Source: a virus. Taken from it: a DNA stretch of 64,000 nucleotides. This document shows, one piece after another, positions 1 to 6,899 of this stretch. The stretch spans positions 160,811 to 224,810 of the IMG/VR virus record IMGVR_UViG_3300034682_000176, one strand, 5' to 3'. A program made the position numbers and the translations under genes. Every line of letters begins with the position of its first letter. Within the stretch, counting starts at the first letter, position 1. Below the pieces are notes generated by a model. The model saw only the letters and a program-made list of their open reading frames with translations, made no database searches and was not told the origin of the DNA.

Positions 1-487
1 ACTAACCAGTATTCTGAGTGTGGTGATTTAACCACACTTCGAGTATTTAGTGAGATCGCTTACCCACCCCAACCGGCATGCACTATACTCTTGCCAATCT
101 TCAGGCCGCAGCGTTGCGCCGGAGCCAAGTCAAAAGAAAGGAATTGGTGTGCTGAGGAGTATCTAGCCGTTAGGAGCGGCCATCCAGACCTTGTTACCAC
201 CTGATAGGCCCGCAGACACACTTGCATAGTGCCTTGGTACAAGTCAAGCTTCTATATAAGCATGGTTGTTGTGTACGACCTTTGTTATCGCGTGAAGCAC
301 GGACGTAGCTGTCCATTAAAACTGCTCTGTGTACCCGACTACAGGTTAGCGGGGGCTTGGGAACGTATCCACGGAAGACAGCCTACATCTCCACTGCGGG
401 ATGTAGGCTGGGCTTTTTCTTTTTTGCTGTTTCGATCCTGTGAGGTCAGAGAGGAATTGTCCCTATCGAAAAAGCAGGAGTCTGTGT
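1..487. other. intergenic stretch, no supported gene
   Basis: I see no convincing gene here. There is a hairpin near the left edge (AGTGTGGT / ACCACACT, about 18-37) with no following T run. A TATATAA-containing stretch sits near 251-262, and a strong intrinsic terminator near 379-425. Reading frames in both strands are short, lack ribosome binding sites and have unnatural composition. I looked for a tRNA T-arm and found none. The stretch could hold an untranslated leader or small RNA ending at the terminator; that is inference. Confidence 0.4.
379..425 (+). terminator. intrinsic terminator
   Basis: Stem AGCCTACATC / GATGTAGGCT with a loop of about 10 nt, followed by GGGC and a T-rich tail (TTTTTCTTTTTT). 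It has no coding gene upstream inside the window, so it ends either a transcript from left of the window or a non-coding one. Confidence 0.8.
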
Positions 488-1150
488 ATGTCTGTGTTGA
501 CGGTAAACAAAACGAATTTGCACGTGTTACAGCGTGTTTTGGACACGGGTGAGGGAAAGATACCAGCCAGCTACAAAGAGCTCTCTACGGCTCTTAGATC
601 GCGTTCTGAGCTGGTTGTGGTGGTGCGTCCTTGGATCACTGGACCGATTGATTTGGATGGGATGGTGCAAGCCATCGATTTCAAGACCAGCGACATCTTC
701 AAACCCCGCACTGATGCTTTGCCGGCTGATGAAGTATTCGGCTATGGCTACGTGCACGATCATACCCTGGCATATAGCGGGCGTATCGGTCTGAACCTGG
801 ACATCCCTAAAGAACCACAGATCAACTGCTGGACCTTGCAACAAACCTTGGGCAATGCCTGTAAAGCAAACACCCAGATGTTGACTGGTGTGGACATCTA
901 CCGCGAAATGGACACTTCTGTGTTGATGCAACCTAAAGTGTTGTTCACTCCCGAAAAGTTCAACAAGCGTGTGGTCAAGATCGAGTTGGCAGTGTGGTGG
1001 TGTATGTCACAATCCCAACTCAGTGGCTACATGTCCGCTTTGGCCAAGGCGTTTAGCAAACACAGCCCGCATCTACAACCCAAGCTGGAGACCGCCAACT
1101 TGGAGTCCTTTGGTTTCCAACACGCACACAGCTGCAAAGACTGTCTGTAA
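488..1150 (+). CDS. hypothetical protein, 220 aa
   Basis: Unrecognised. The ATG at 488 was chosen over the upstream in-frame ATG at 440 because AGGAG lies 9-14 nt before it. The protein is soluble-looking, with a Val-rich strand near residues 34-40 and a Cys/His-rich tail (HAHSCKDC) that could bind metal but matches no motif I know. It stands alone between a terminator at 379-425 and another at 1153-1204, so it is probably a single-gene transcript. It has no membrane segment or signal peptide. Function unknown. Confidence 0.8.
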   Translation: MSVLTVNKTNLHVLQRVLDTGEGKIPASYKELSTALRSRSELVVVVRPWITGPIDLDGMVQAIDFKTSDIFKPRTDALPADEVFGYGYVHDHTLAYSGRIGLNLDIPKEPQINCWTLQQTLGNACKANTQMLTGVDIYREMDTSVLMQPKVLFTPEKFNKRVVKIELAVWWCMSQSQLSGYMSALAKAFSKHSPHLQPKLETANLESFGFQHAHSCKDCL

Positions 1151-1152
1151 AT

Positions 1153-1204
1153 ATCATAGACCCTGCAGTCCTCATCGGCTGCAGGGTCTATGATGTACTT
1201 TTTG
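1153..1204 (+). terminator. intrinsic terminator
   Basis: Long stem TCATAGACCCTGCAG / CTGCAGGGTCTATGA with a 10-nt loop and a TTTTT run, directly after the stop codon of the gene ending at 1150. Confidence 0.9.
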
Positions 1205-1260
1205 CCTAAGAACCACAATCTCTTAGTGTGATGTCTGGGTCGTTTTTGACCCGACGATGA

Positions 1261-1273
1261 TTACACATATAAA
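1261..1273 (+). promoter_or_regulatory. putative phage promoter, variant motif TTACACATATAAA
   Basis: A one-base variant of the TTACATATATA element found at ten other plus-strand sites in this window. It lies after a terminator and about 45 bp before the start at 1310. CGATG follows at the place where CACGA occurs in other copies. It is the weakest match in the set. Confidence 0.5.
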
Positions 1274-1309
1274 AACCGATGTAACTACAATTCCAATAAC
1301 GGAGTGTCT

Positions 1310-1981
1310 ATGCAAAACCAAGCTGATAAAAACAACCTGAGTGTCAATGCCCGCCTCGAAGATGTCGAAGCCCTGCTGTTCGCCGGCCGCAAGAAGTTTG
1401 TGGCCAAGGCCTTGCCCTACACCGACGACAAATCCACAAACCTTCACACCGACTACTTGCCGTTGACCGCTACTGTGTTTGTCCGTGACACAGAAGTTGA
1501 CACCGATGGGGATTTGCGGTTCTTGGTGTTGGAAGTTCTGGACAACAACTGTTTTGCCGCCAAGCTGCAATACAACCCTGTTGGTCTGATGGTGCCGGAC
1601 GTCAAAGTGTCGGACATGATCCAAGGTCTGAACAAAGACCGTCACATCAACCCTGACGATACGTTGCGTGTCGACACGCTGCAGCTGATCCGTGGGGTCA
1701 TCCAAGCAACCAACGCGATTGCGACCGAGCTCGTTGGTGTGGCGATTTTGAACCACGCCATGGACTTTGGCGCTAACTTCAACTTGATGAACGAACCATC
1801 CATTTCGCTTCTCAAGGAAGGTATGATCAACCTCAACTTGATCGTGCGCTTGCAGCCCGCAGAACTCGATGCGTTGGTCAACACTTTGAACACCGCACCG
1901 CATTTGAACCCCAACGTGCGCTTTTCGGTGAAAACCCTCAACAAGCTGAACTATTCGGCAAATGCACCCACCCTCAACTAA
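1310..1981 (+). CDS. hypothetical protein, 223 aa
   Basis: Unrecognised. An in-frame GTG at 1304 exists, but the ATG at 1310 has ACGGAG at the right distance. It is first of three closely spaced genes (next starts 10 bp after its stop) downstream of the putative promoter at 1261. The sequence is rich in Asn, Asp and Leu, with alternating beta and helical stretches. There is no membrane segment, cysteine cluster or nucleotide-binding motif. Probably an intracellular or virion-associated phage protein; function unknown. Confidence 0.85.
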   Translation: MQNQADKNNLSVNARLEDVEALLFAGRKKFVAKALPYTDDKSTNLHTDYLPLTATVFVRDTEVDTDGDLRFLVLEVLDNNCFAAKLQYNPVGLMVPDVKVSDMIQGLNKDRHINPDDTLRVDTLQLIRGVIQATNAIATELVGVAILNHAMDFGANFNLMNEPSISLLKEGMINLNLIVRLQPAELDALVNTLNTAPHLNPNVRFSVKTLNKLNYSANAPTLN

Positions 1982-1991
1982 GGAGTCTCCC

Positions 1992-2534
1992 ATGTCTGAC
2001 CTCAAAACCATCTTCGTGGATCTGCAACAACTGCAAACCCCAAACCGTGAAGTGACCAAGCTGCGCTTTGCACCCAAGGGCAGCCCTGCGGTGGAAGGTG
2101 AAGTCGAAGTGACGATCATGTACGAAATGTGCAGTGAAGTCCGCCAGCTTGGTATGCACAACGAACGTGGCATTGACCCCATGTTGCTGTCGGCGCACAC
2201 CGAAATCAGCGACGAGTGCTTTGACTGTCTGGAGAACCCTCCTGAAGTCCAAGAAGACGGCTACCGCTACTTGACCAACGCCCACCTGCTGTTCCTGTGC
2301 GGTGTGTTGGCCAACAAGACGCTGCAGCGTTTTAACCTGCTCGCTGAACTCAACCACATTGCACGCAACGTCGGCGCGATCTCCATTTCCATGGACACCG
2401 ACCCGATCCCTGGTGTGAACATCTGCCCCATCTACGTGAACTATCTGGTGCCAGATGCCGACATCGAAAAAGCCATCCAGTACGCACCCACCATCCTGGT
2501 AGGTCTGCCTATCCCAGCTCCCAAGGTCGGCTAA
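1992..2534 (+). CDS. hypothetical protein, 180 aa
   Basis: Unrecognised. The start at 1992 has AAGGAGTCTCC just upstream, overlapping the end of the preceding gene, which suggests coupled translation. It is acidic, with a CFDCLENPPEV stretch around residues 77-87 and a long hydrophobic-alternating C-terminal half that reads as beta sheet. It is second gene of the 1310-3213 operon. Confidence 0.85.
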   Translation: MSDLKTIFVDLQQLQTPNREVTKLRFAPKGSPAVEGEVEVTIMYEMCSEVRQLGMHNERGIDPMLLSAHTEISDECFDCLENPPEVQEDGYRYLTNAHLLFLCGVLANKTLQRFNLLAELNHIARNVGAISISMDTDPIPGVNICPIYVNYLVPDADIEKAIQYAPTILVGLPIPAPKVG

Positions 2535-2571
2535 CTGCCTTCCACTTCCCTAACTTTCCACCCATTCCAAT

Positions 2572-3213
2572 ATGTCTGACGTCCAACATGAAAACGGTGT
2601 GTTCTTTGCGCGGCGCGTCAAGCTGACTAAGAACATCGACCGTAATAGCCAATTCACCCAGCTCAATACCGAACTCGATCAAATCGAGTTTGCGTGGATG
2701 AATATTTACAACCCACCTCAAGGTTTCGCCCCTAACCCGGTTGACTTCCAGCACTTTATCCAAGGCGCCTTTATGCAAGGCTTTGTGCCATTTGGGGTAC
2801 ATTGCAGCATCACCAGCCCAAACGCGAAAACCGTCCACGTCGCAACCAATCCGTCCGATGTGTTCAAACCACAATCGGTGCACGAGATGCTTCTGATGTG
2901 TGTCGAAGTAACTCACGCCGGTGTCTGGCAAATGAATGCCAAACACCCAACCCAGCTAATCAAAAATCTGATCGATGATGCGGTGGAGCAAAGTCCCATC
3001 TACAAAGCACTGAAAGATGCCGGTCTTGAACCGCAGAAAACATCAGTGCCGCTCGATTACCAACGTTCGGAAGAAGGCAACATTATAATGTTGCACGATC
3101 TGGTGTTGGTGATTGACGAAGCGCAGTACATGAACCGGTTTGGTGCTTTTGCCAAAATTGCCAAACAGTTCAACCTGCAAATCTTCGACCTCAACAAAAA
3201 GGCCGCAGCGTAA
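2572..3213 (+). CDS. hypothetical protein, 213 aa
   Basis: Unrecognised. The ATG at 2572 is the first usable start but has no clear Shine-Dalgarno sequence, so it may depend on the upstream gene. The protein is mixed alpha/beta, with a hydrophobic strand LVLVIDEAQ near residues 178-186 that resembles a Walker B end. There is no Walker A motif, so I do not call it an ATPase. It is last gene before a strong terminator at 3218-3264. Confidence 0.82.
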   Translation: MSDVQHENGVFFARRVKLTKNIDRNSQFTQLNTELDQIEFAWMNIYNPPQGFAPNPVDFQHFIQGAFMQGFVPFGVHCSITSPNAKTVHVATNPSDVFKPQSVHEMLLMCVEVTHAGVWQMNAKHPTQLIKNLIDDAVEQSPIYKALKDAGLEPQKTSVPLDYQRSEEGNIIMLHDLVLVIDEAQYMNRFGAFAKIAKQFNLQIFDLNKKAAA

Positions 3214-3217
3214 GCTA

Positions 3218-3264
3218 CAGATCCACACTACCGTAACTGGTAGTGTGGATCTGTATTTATTTTG
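3218..3264 (+). terminator. intrinsic terminator joined to a promoter
   Basis: Stem CAGATCCACACTACC / GGTAGTGTGGATCTG with a 6-nt loop and a T-rich tail. The promoter-like TTACATATATA follows within a few bases, so transcription of the next gene restarts here. Confidence 0.9.
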
Positions 3265-3265
3265 G

Positions 3266-3288
3266 TTACATATATACCACACGACAAG
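3266..3288 (+). promoter_or_regulatory. putative phage promoter TTACATATATA...CACGA
   Basis: Full-length copy of the recurrent element (TTACATATATACCACACGACA), located 75-85 bp before the ATG at 3351, directly behind a terminator. The CACGA element follows the TATATA core by 2-4 bp. Confidence 0.7.
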
Positions 3289-3350
3289 ACTGTGTGTTGT
3301 TTAGGTCTTTGATGTCAAAGACCCATACCGTCTTACAAAGGAGTTTCACC

Positions 3351-3926
3351 ATGAATTTCAATACACCCAAGCTGCTGATGATCAACGTGTTTGCGTTTGA
3401 TCCCAATGTGTTTACCGTGGTGCATCCAGAAGAAGCCGCGATGTTTCGTAACCACGGCTGGGCAACCATGTTGCTCAAGGATGTCGTTTACCAGCAAGAA
3501 GGGGACAAGCTGCGCATTGCGGTCACCAAGTTCCGCGAGCCTGGTAAAGTCTCGACCTACGCCAAACCCAGCGAAGAAGGTCTCAAGGAACTGGCACTGT
3601 CCAAGACCTTCTTGGAGTTTGAGCAAGCTTGCAAGAACTATTTCAGCACCGACAAGGCTGACGAAGACATTGTCCAAGTCTGGAAGAATCGCGAGCTCAG
3701 CGAGACACGCGCACGGGTGTTGGCAACTTTCCGCAAGGACAATGACTACCAACTGCCGGAAAACCACGAGTGGTTGGAAGTTGACCTGGGTGTCTTCGAT
3801 CTGCGCGAGCAGTTGGAAGAATACTTGGATTTGGGGGAATACCCACTCACCGTAGATCTGGACAAAGCCTTCCAAGTCGATCGTGATTTGATTGCCAACT
3901 TCATCCTGATCAAGCTGGCTAAGTAA
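3351..3926 (+). CDS. hypothetical protein, 191 aa
   Basis: Unrecognised. The ATG at 3351 follows a textbook phage leader (AAAGGAGTTTCACC), so the longer frame beginning at 3243 is not used. The protein is acidic and charged, with heptad-like Leu/Glu stretches in the second half (ELSETRARVL, LREQLEEYL) suggesting helices. It is the only gene between its own promoter (3266) and a shared bidirectional terminator, an arrangement seen for single early genes in this genome. Confidence 0.88.
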   Translation: MNFNTPKLLMINVFAFDPNVFTVVHPEEAAMFRNHGWATMLLKDVVYQQEGDKLRIAVTKFREPGKVSTYAKPSEEGLKELALSKTFLEFEQACKNYFSTDKADEDIVQVWKNRELSETRARVLATFRKDNDYQLPENHEWLEVDLGVFDLREQLEEYLDLGEYPLTVDLDKAFQVDRDLIANFILIKLAK

Positions 3927-3937
3927 TCAGCACCTGT

Positions 3938-3986
3938 GAAAAAACACCACCTCCGGCTTATGGCCAGGGTGGTGTTTTTTTTTTTC
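3938..3986. terminator. bidirectional intrinsic terminator
   Basis: AAAAAACACCACC ... GGTGGTG followed by a run of 13 T. The A run on one side and T run on the other let it stop both the plus-strand gene ending at 3926 and the minus-strand gene ending at 3987. Confidence 0.9.
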
Positions 3987-6143
3987 TTACAGACGGGACA
4001 AGGACGACAATACCGAGGCTGAGTCACCCAGGATGTTTTTCACCACCCCACCAAAGGGTACAGTGTTGACCGTCATGGCGGCAAAAGCAGCAGGGTCGGG
4101 GTTGACAATGGACTTGAGGTTCATCATCCGTTCAGCCAGCTTCAGGCGCAGCATGGGAATGCGGTACACCTGGGTATAAACGTCCACCGCTGCTACCGAG
4201 TTCAAGTAGGTTGTCAGTGGGCTGTCCGAGAAGTTGGGAGAGAGGTTGGCCATAGCCTTGGTGAGTACGCCATTGCTAGAGACATCCATCGACACAATCT
4301 CATCGAGGTTAGTCACCGACAGGTCCACGTCAATAGCGTTGGGGTGGCCGGCACGGGTGAATGCCAGGTTGGCTGTACCACGAGTCAGTTGTAGGGAAGA
4401 GATCATCCCCAGATGGATGTTGGAGCGGCCGCGGTCGAAACACTGGCAAAAGAACGGGGCTGCGTAAGACGACGCACCTGTGGAGCGAGGTAATGCGCCG
4501 GCCAAGAGCATCGACATGGGTAAGTAGATGTTGAACAGCTGGCTGTAGGCATTGCCGTACGGCGAGATCAGCTTGATTTTGTAGTTGGCTTGAGGGAGGG
4601 TGGCAGAAGACGACTCCCACACCTTTGGCATGGTCACGTTCACACCGTAGGCCAGCGCCAACAGTGGGTTGGCCAAACCAAACGAAGCGTTCGACAACAG
4701 CGTAGCGCCAGCATCAGCTGCCAACTTCATGGCGTCACCGATGATTGGCACTTCGGTAGCCGAAGACAACAGCGAGGTGATGTTACGGGCTTTGGCCGAC
4801 AGCGAGTTGAAGGTGGACTCGATGGGGTTGGCACCGAAGGACGAAGAAAAGGACTCTCCGATAGAGCCGCTGTTCTCCACGTTGAAGACTGCAAAGGCTG
4901 CACCTTCCGATAGTTCTGCCAGTGCATACTCGGCATACTTTTTCAGGGAGTCGGCTTTCTTGTTGGCGTTGGACATCAGTTTGTTGTCCAGCGAGTCTTG
5001 CGGGTTGTTGGGGTCCAGCGAGACGTCGATGGGGTTGCCTTCATCGTCGGTGAACATAGGGTCGTAACCGATGATAGAGCTTTGGCTGATGGTGTTTTCA
5101 TCCAAGCTCTCCAGTTGGCTGTCCTTGCCACCCATCATGGTTTCATGGGCTTTCTTGAACAGCTTGTCGATGAAGGTCTTGCCACCCGAGGTGAGATTAG
5201 ACTGGGTCAGGTTGGCAGTGATCTGATAGTCTTCCATGTCGGCTGTAGCGCCTTGAATGGACTCGGTGCTACCTTGGTCCAGCTCTTGGCGTTTGAGGCT
5301 GTTCAAGGCCGCCTGAGCACGCAGAGCAATGGCAAACACACTGATGCGACCTGTCTCAGGATCGACGATGTCTGGAATGTACGAGCTCAGCGATGCCACA
5401 AAGCTCTCACTGATACCTTGGGTGTTACCAACCGGCTGACCCAGCTTGTACGTATAGTCTTGCAAGATGTACGGCAGCATGGTGCGCCGTGACACCAACT
5501 GGTTCAAGGTGTTCTCCACCGTGGCCCAGTAGGTGTACATGGTCTCACGGATCGAATAGAACCGGGTGTTGGAGACCACCACACTCAAAGCAAACATCCC
5601 CACTGCCAACAGTGGAGCCGCTGCCACGGCAAAAATCTTGGCAACCAACCCAACTGCTTCCAAGAACGTGCTGGTGATGACGCCGCGTCCATGCAAGATG
5701 GCTTTGTCAATATCAAAGCTCTTGTTGATCCACAGCGGCAGTGGGATGTACTGCGGCACACCAAAGCGGAAGAAGACACGCTGTTGGTTGTCATCGATGG
5801 CTTGGGAGTAGTACCCACCCATCCCCAATCCAACCGGATGGCTGGTGGTGCCAGGTGTGATGTCGGGGCGCTCATGGATGCGACCCTTGGAGCGAACATC
5901 ACAGTAGCGAGTGAACTGTGGTTTAGGGTTGACCGCCATGCTCATGCCAGGCGATGTCGAGGAGAACTTGTTGTCGGCGGATGTCTTGTAGCGGTTCTTG
6001 CGAATCCAGGTTGCGTACTGTTGCATCTCACCGTTGTCTTGGATTTCCGACTCGGTGATGATGAAGGTGCTCTTGACCCAATCGCGGTCGAAGAACTCCC
6101 CTGGCTTGTCATTGATAGAGTTGCGAAACAGAAGTTCAGTCAT
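3987..6143 (-). CDS. virion structural-type protein, 718 aa
   Basis: Not assigned to a family with certainty. GGAG lies 10-15 bp before the ATG on the minus strand. A strongly hydrophobic, alanine-rich stretch at about residues 160-195 could cross a membrane. The middle (roughly 280-430) is polar and Asn/Ser/Asp-rich. The C-terminal 230 residues look like beta structure with spaced glycines and a RGRSNIHLG-type segment, of the kind common in tail or baseplate proteins. Length and composition fit a virion component, possibly one that meets the membrane during DNA entry. It is one of seven minus-strand genes. Confidence 0.6.
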   Translation of the reverse strand: MTELLFRNSINDKPGEFFDRDWVKSTFIITESEIQDNGEMQQYATWIRKNRYKTSADNKFSSTSPGMSMAVNPKPQFTRYCDVRSKGRIHERPDITPGTTSHPVGLGMGGYYSQAIDDNQQRVFFRFGVPQYIPLPLWINKSFDIDKAILHGRGVITSTFLEAVGLVAKIFAVAAAPLLAVGMFALSVVVSNTRFYSIRETMYTYWATVENTLNQLVSRRTMLPYILQDYTYKLGQPVGNTQGISESFVASLSSYIPDIVDPETGRISVFAIALRAQAALNSLKRQELDQGSTESIQGATADMEDYQITANLTQSNLTSGGKTFIDKLFKKAHETMMGGKDSQLESLDENTISQSSIIGYDPMFTDDEGNPIDVSLDPNNPQDSLDNKLMSNANKKADSLKKYAEYALAELSEGAAFAVFNVENSGSIGESFSSSFGANPIESTFNSLSAKARNITSLLSSATEVPIIGDAMKLAADAGATLLSNASFGLANPLLALAYGVNVTMPKVWESSSATLPQANYKIKLISPYGNAYSQLFNIYLPMSMLLAGALPRSTGASSYAAPFFCQCFDRGRSNIHLGMISSLQLTRGTANLAFTRAGHPNAIDVDLSVTNLDEIVSMDVSSNGVLTKAMANLSPNFSDSPLTTYLNSVAAVDVYTQVYRIPMLRLKLAERMMNLKSIVNPDPAAFAAMTVNTVPFGGVVKNILGDSASVLSSLSRL

Positions 6144-6309
6144 GTCGTCACCATCTCCAGGTGTATGTAATCAAAAAATCCGGCTTAGGTCCAGTCTCCT
6201 AGGATTACGTTTGGTCGTGTTCTACCTCTCTATCATTTATCTTCGAGTAAGATCTTACGAATTTCACTGATGGTATGGTAAGTACACTACGGCCCTCCTA
6301 GGTGTAGAT

Positions 6310-6348
6310 CAGAAGAAAACAAGAAAAAGAAAAAGAAAAAGAAAGAAC
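6310..6348 (+). repeat. GAAAAA-type purine repeat
   Basis: About four tandem copies of a GAAAAA/AGAAAA unit inside the large intergenic region; a direct tract of A and G only, broken by one C. Confidence 0.7.
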
Positions 6349-6582
6349 AGCGTAAGAGCCCTCCCGCCAATCGAGAGAGCCCACCCGTAACGTAAACGCC
6401 TCTAAGGGGCTAAAGCCCCTTAGAGCTATATTTTCCAATAAGAACGCAAATACTTTTATCGATTCAAAAAAGCGTAAAAGTGACGACAAAAGTGACAGTT
6501 TCTGCGACATAGCGTTAGACAGTGAATAAGACCGTTTGAGAGCCATCTCCACTCCAGTACACGCTTTTGTGTACTGGAGTGG

Positions 6583-6738
6583 ATGAGCTTCTTTACACAG
6601 ACAAACAACCATCAAAGAAAAGAAACAAAGAAAGCTAGGACGATAGTCCAAAGCGGTATTAACAGCGTGTTATGGGCGCGCCGCGCGGCGCTCGCGGTTG
6701 TCTCCTATGGTGCCAAATGGCATTTTGTTAGCAAGTGA
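6583..6738 (+). CDS. possible small protein, 51 aa
   Basis: A short reading frame starting ATGAGCTTCTTT. GGAG lies 4-6 bp upstream, but it is buried in the 3' arm of the 16-bp hairpin at 6548-6583. Translation would therefore need the hairpin to open. The product would be basic (KETKKAR, WARRAAL). The frame also runs through the GC palindrome at 6678. It may be only chance. Confidence 0.25.
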   Translation: MSFFTQTNNHQRKETKKARTIVQSGINSVLWARRAALAVVSYGAKWHFVSK

Positions 6739-6857
6739 CATCCTGTGTTTATCTTCACAGACAGTTGCAAAAAAGACCTTCCAGGACTTGCTGCAAGATG
6801 CCTGTGACAGCTGGTAGACACATCGCTTTTTGTTTCGTTGTGGTTTGCTTTTGGGTG

Positions 6858-6899
6858 ATGCCAAGTGTGGACCATCTTTACCTTGTTAGAACAGAATGA
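6858..6899 (+). CDS. possible 13-residue leader peptide of the reductase
   Basis: A frame of 13 codons starting at ATG 6858 ends in TGA at 6897-6899, overlapping the reductase ATG (6896) in an ATGA arrangement. The reductase itself has no visible Shine-Dalgarno sequence, so coupling from this leader is a plausible explanation. The leader also has only a weak GGGTG upstream. Confidence 0.25.
   Translation: MPSVDHLYLVRTE

Larger units (their letters stand above)
6144..6895. other. 752-bp divergent intergenic region with repeats and palindromes
   Basis: This separates the minus-strand structural gene from the plus-strand reductase. It contains a purine tract of repeated GAAAAA units (about 6310-6348). 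Two hairpins have no T run (CTCTAAGGGGC / GCCCCTTAGAG near 6400-6425, and a 16-bp stem at 6548-6583). A perfect 14-bp GC palindrome GCGCCGCGCGGCGC lies at 6678-6691. Only very short reading frames occur. It could hold promoters for both sides, or an origin; I cannot decide between them. No cobalamin riboswitch core was recognised. Confidence 0.5.

Noticed and set aside
1-487. tRNA gene at the left edge
   Set aside because: No T-arm consensus, no plausible acceptor stem closing a four-arm fold.
1223-2200. 325-residue minus-strand frame spanning the genes at 1310 and 1992
   Set aside because: Crosses an intergenic gap and two plus-strand genes with good ribosome binding sites.
6298-6651. 117-residue minus-strand frame in the large intergenic region
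   Set aside because: Composition is driven by the GAAAAA tract (Phe/Ser runs); it crosses two hairpins and has no binding site.
6707-6817. 36-codon frame in the intergenic region
   Set aside because: No ribosome binding site and overlaps the other small frame at 6583.
6144-6895. cobalamin riboswitch before the B12-dependent reductase
   Set aside because: I looked for the conserved B12 box and its surrounding core and did not find it.
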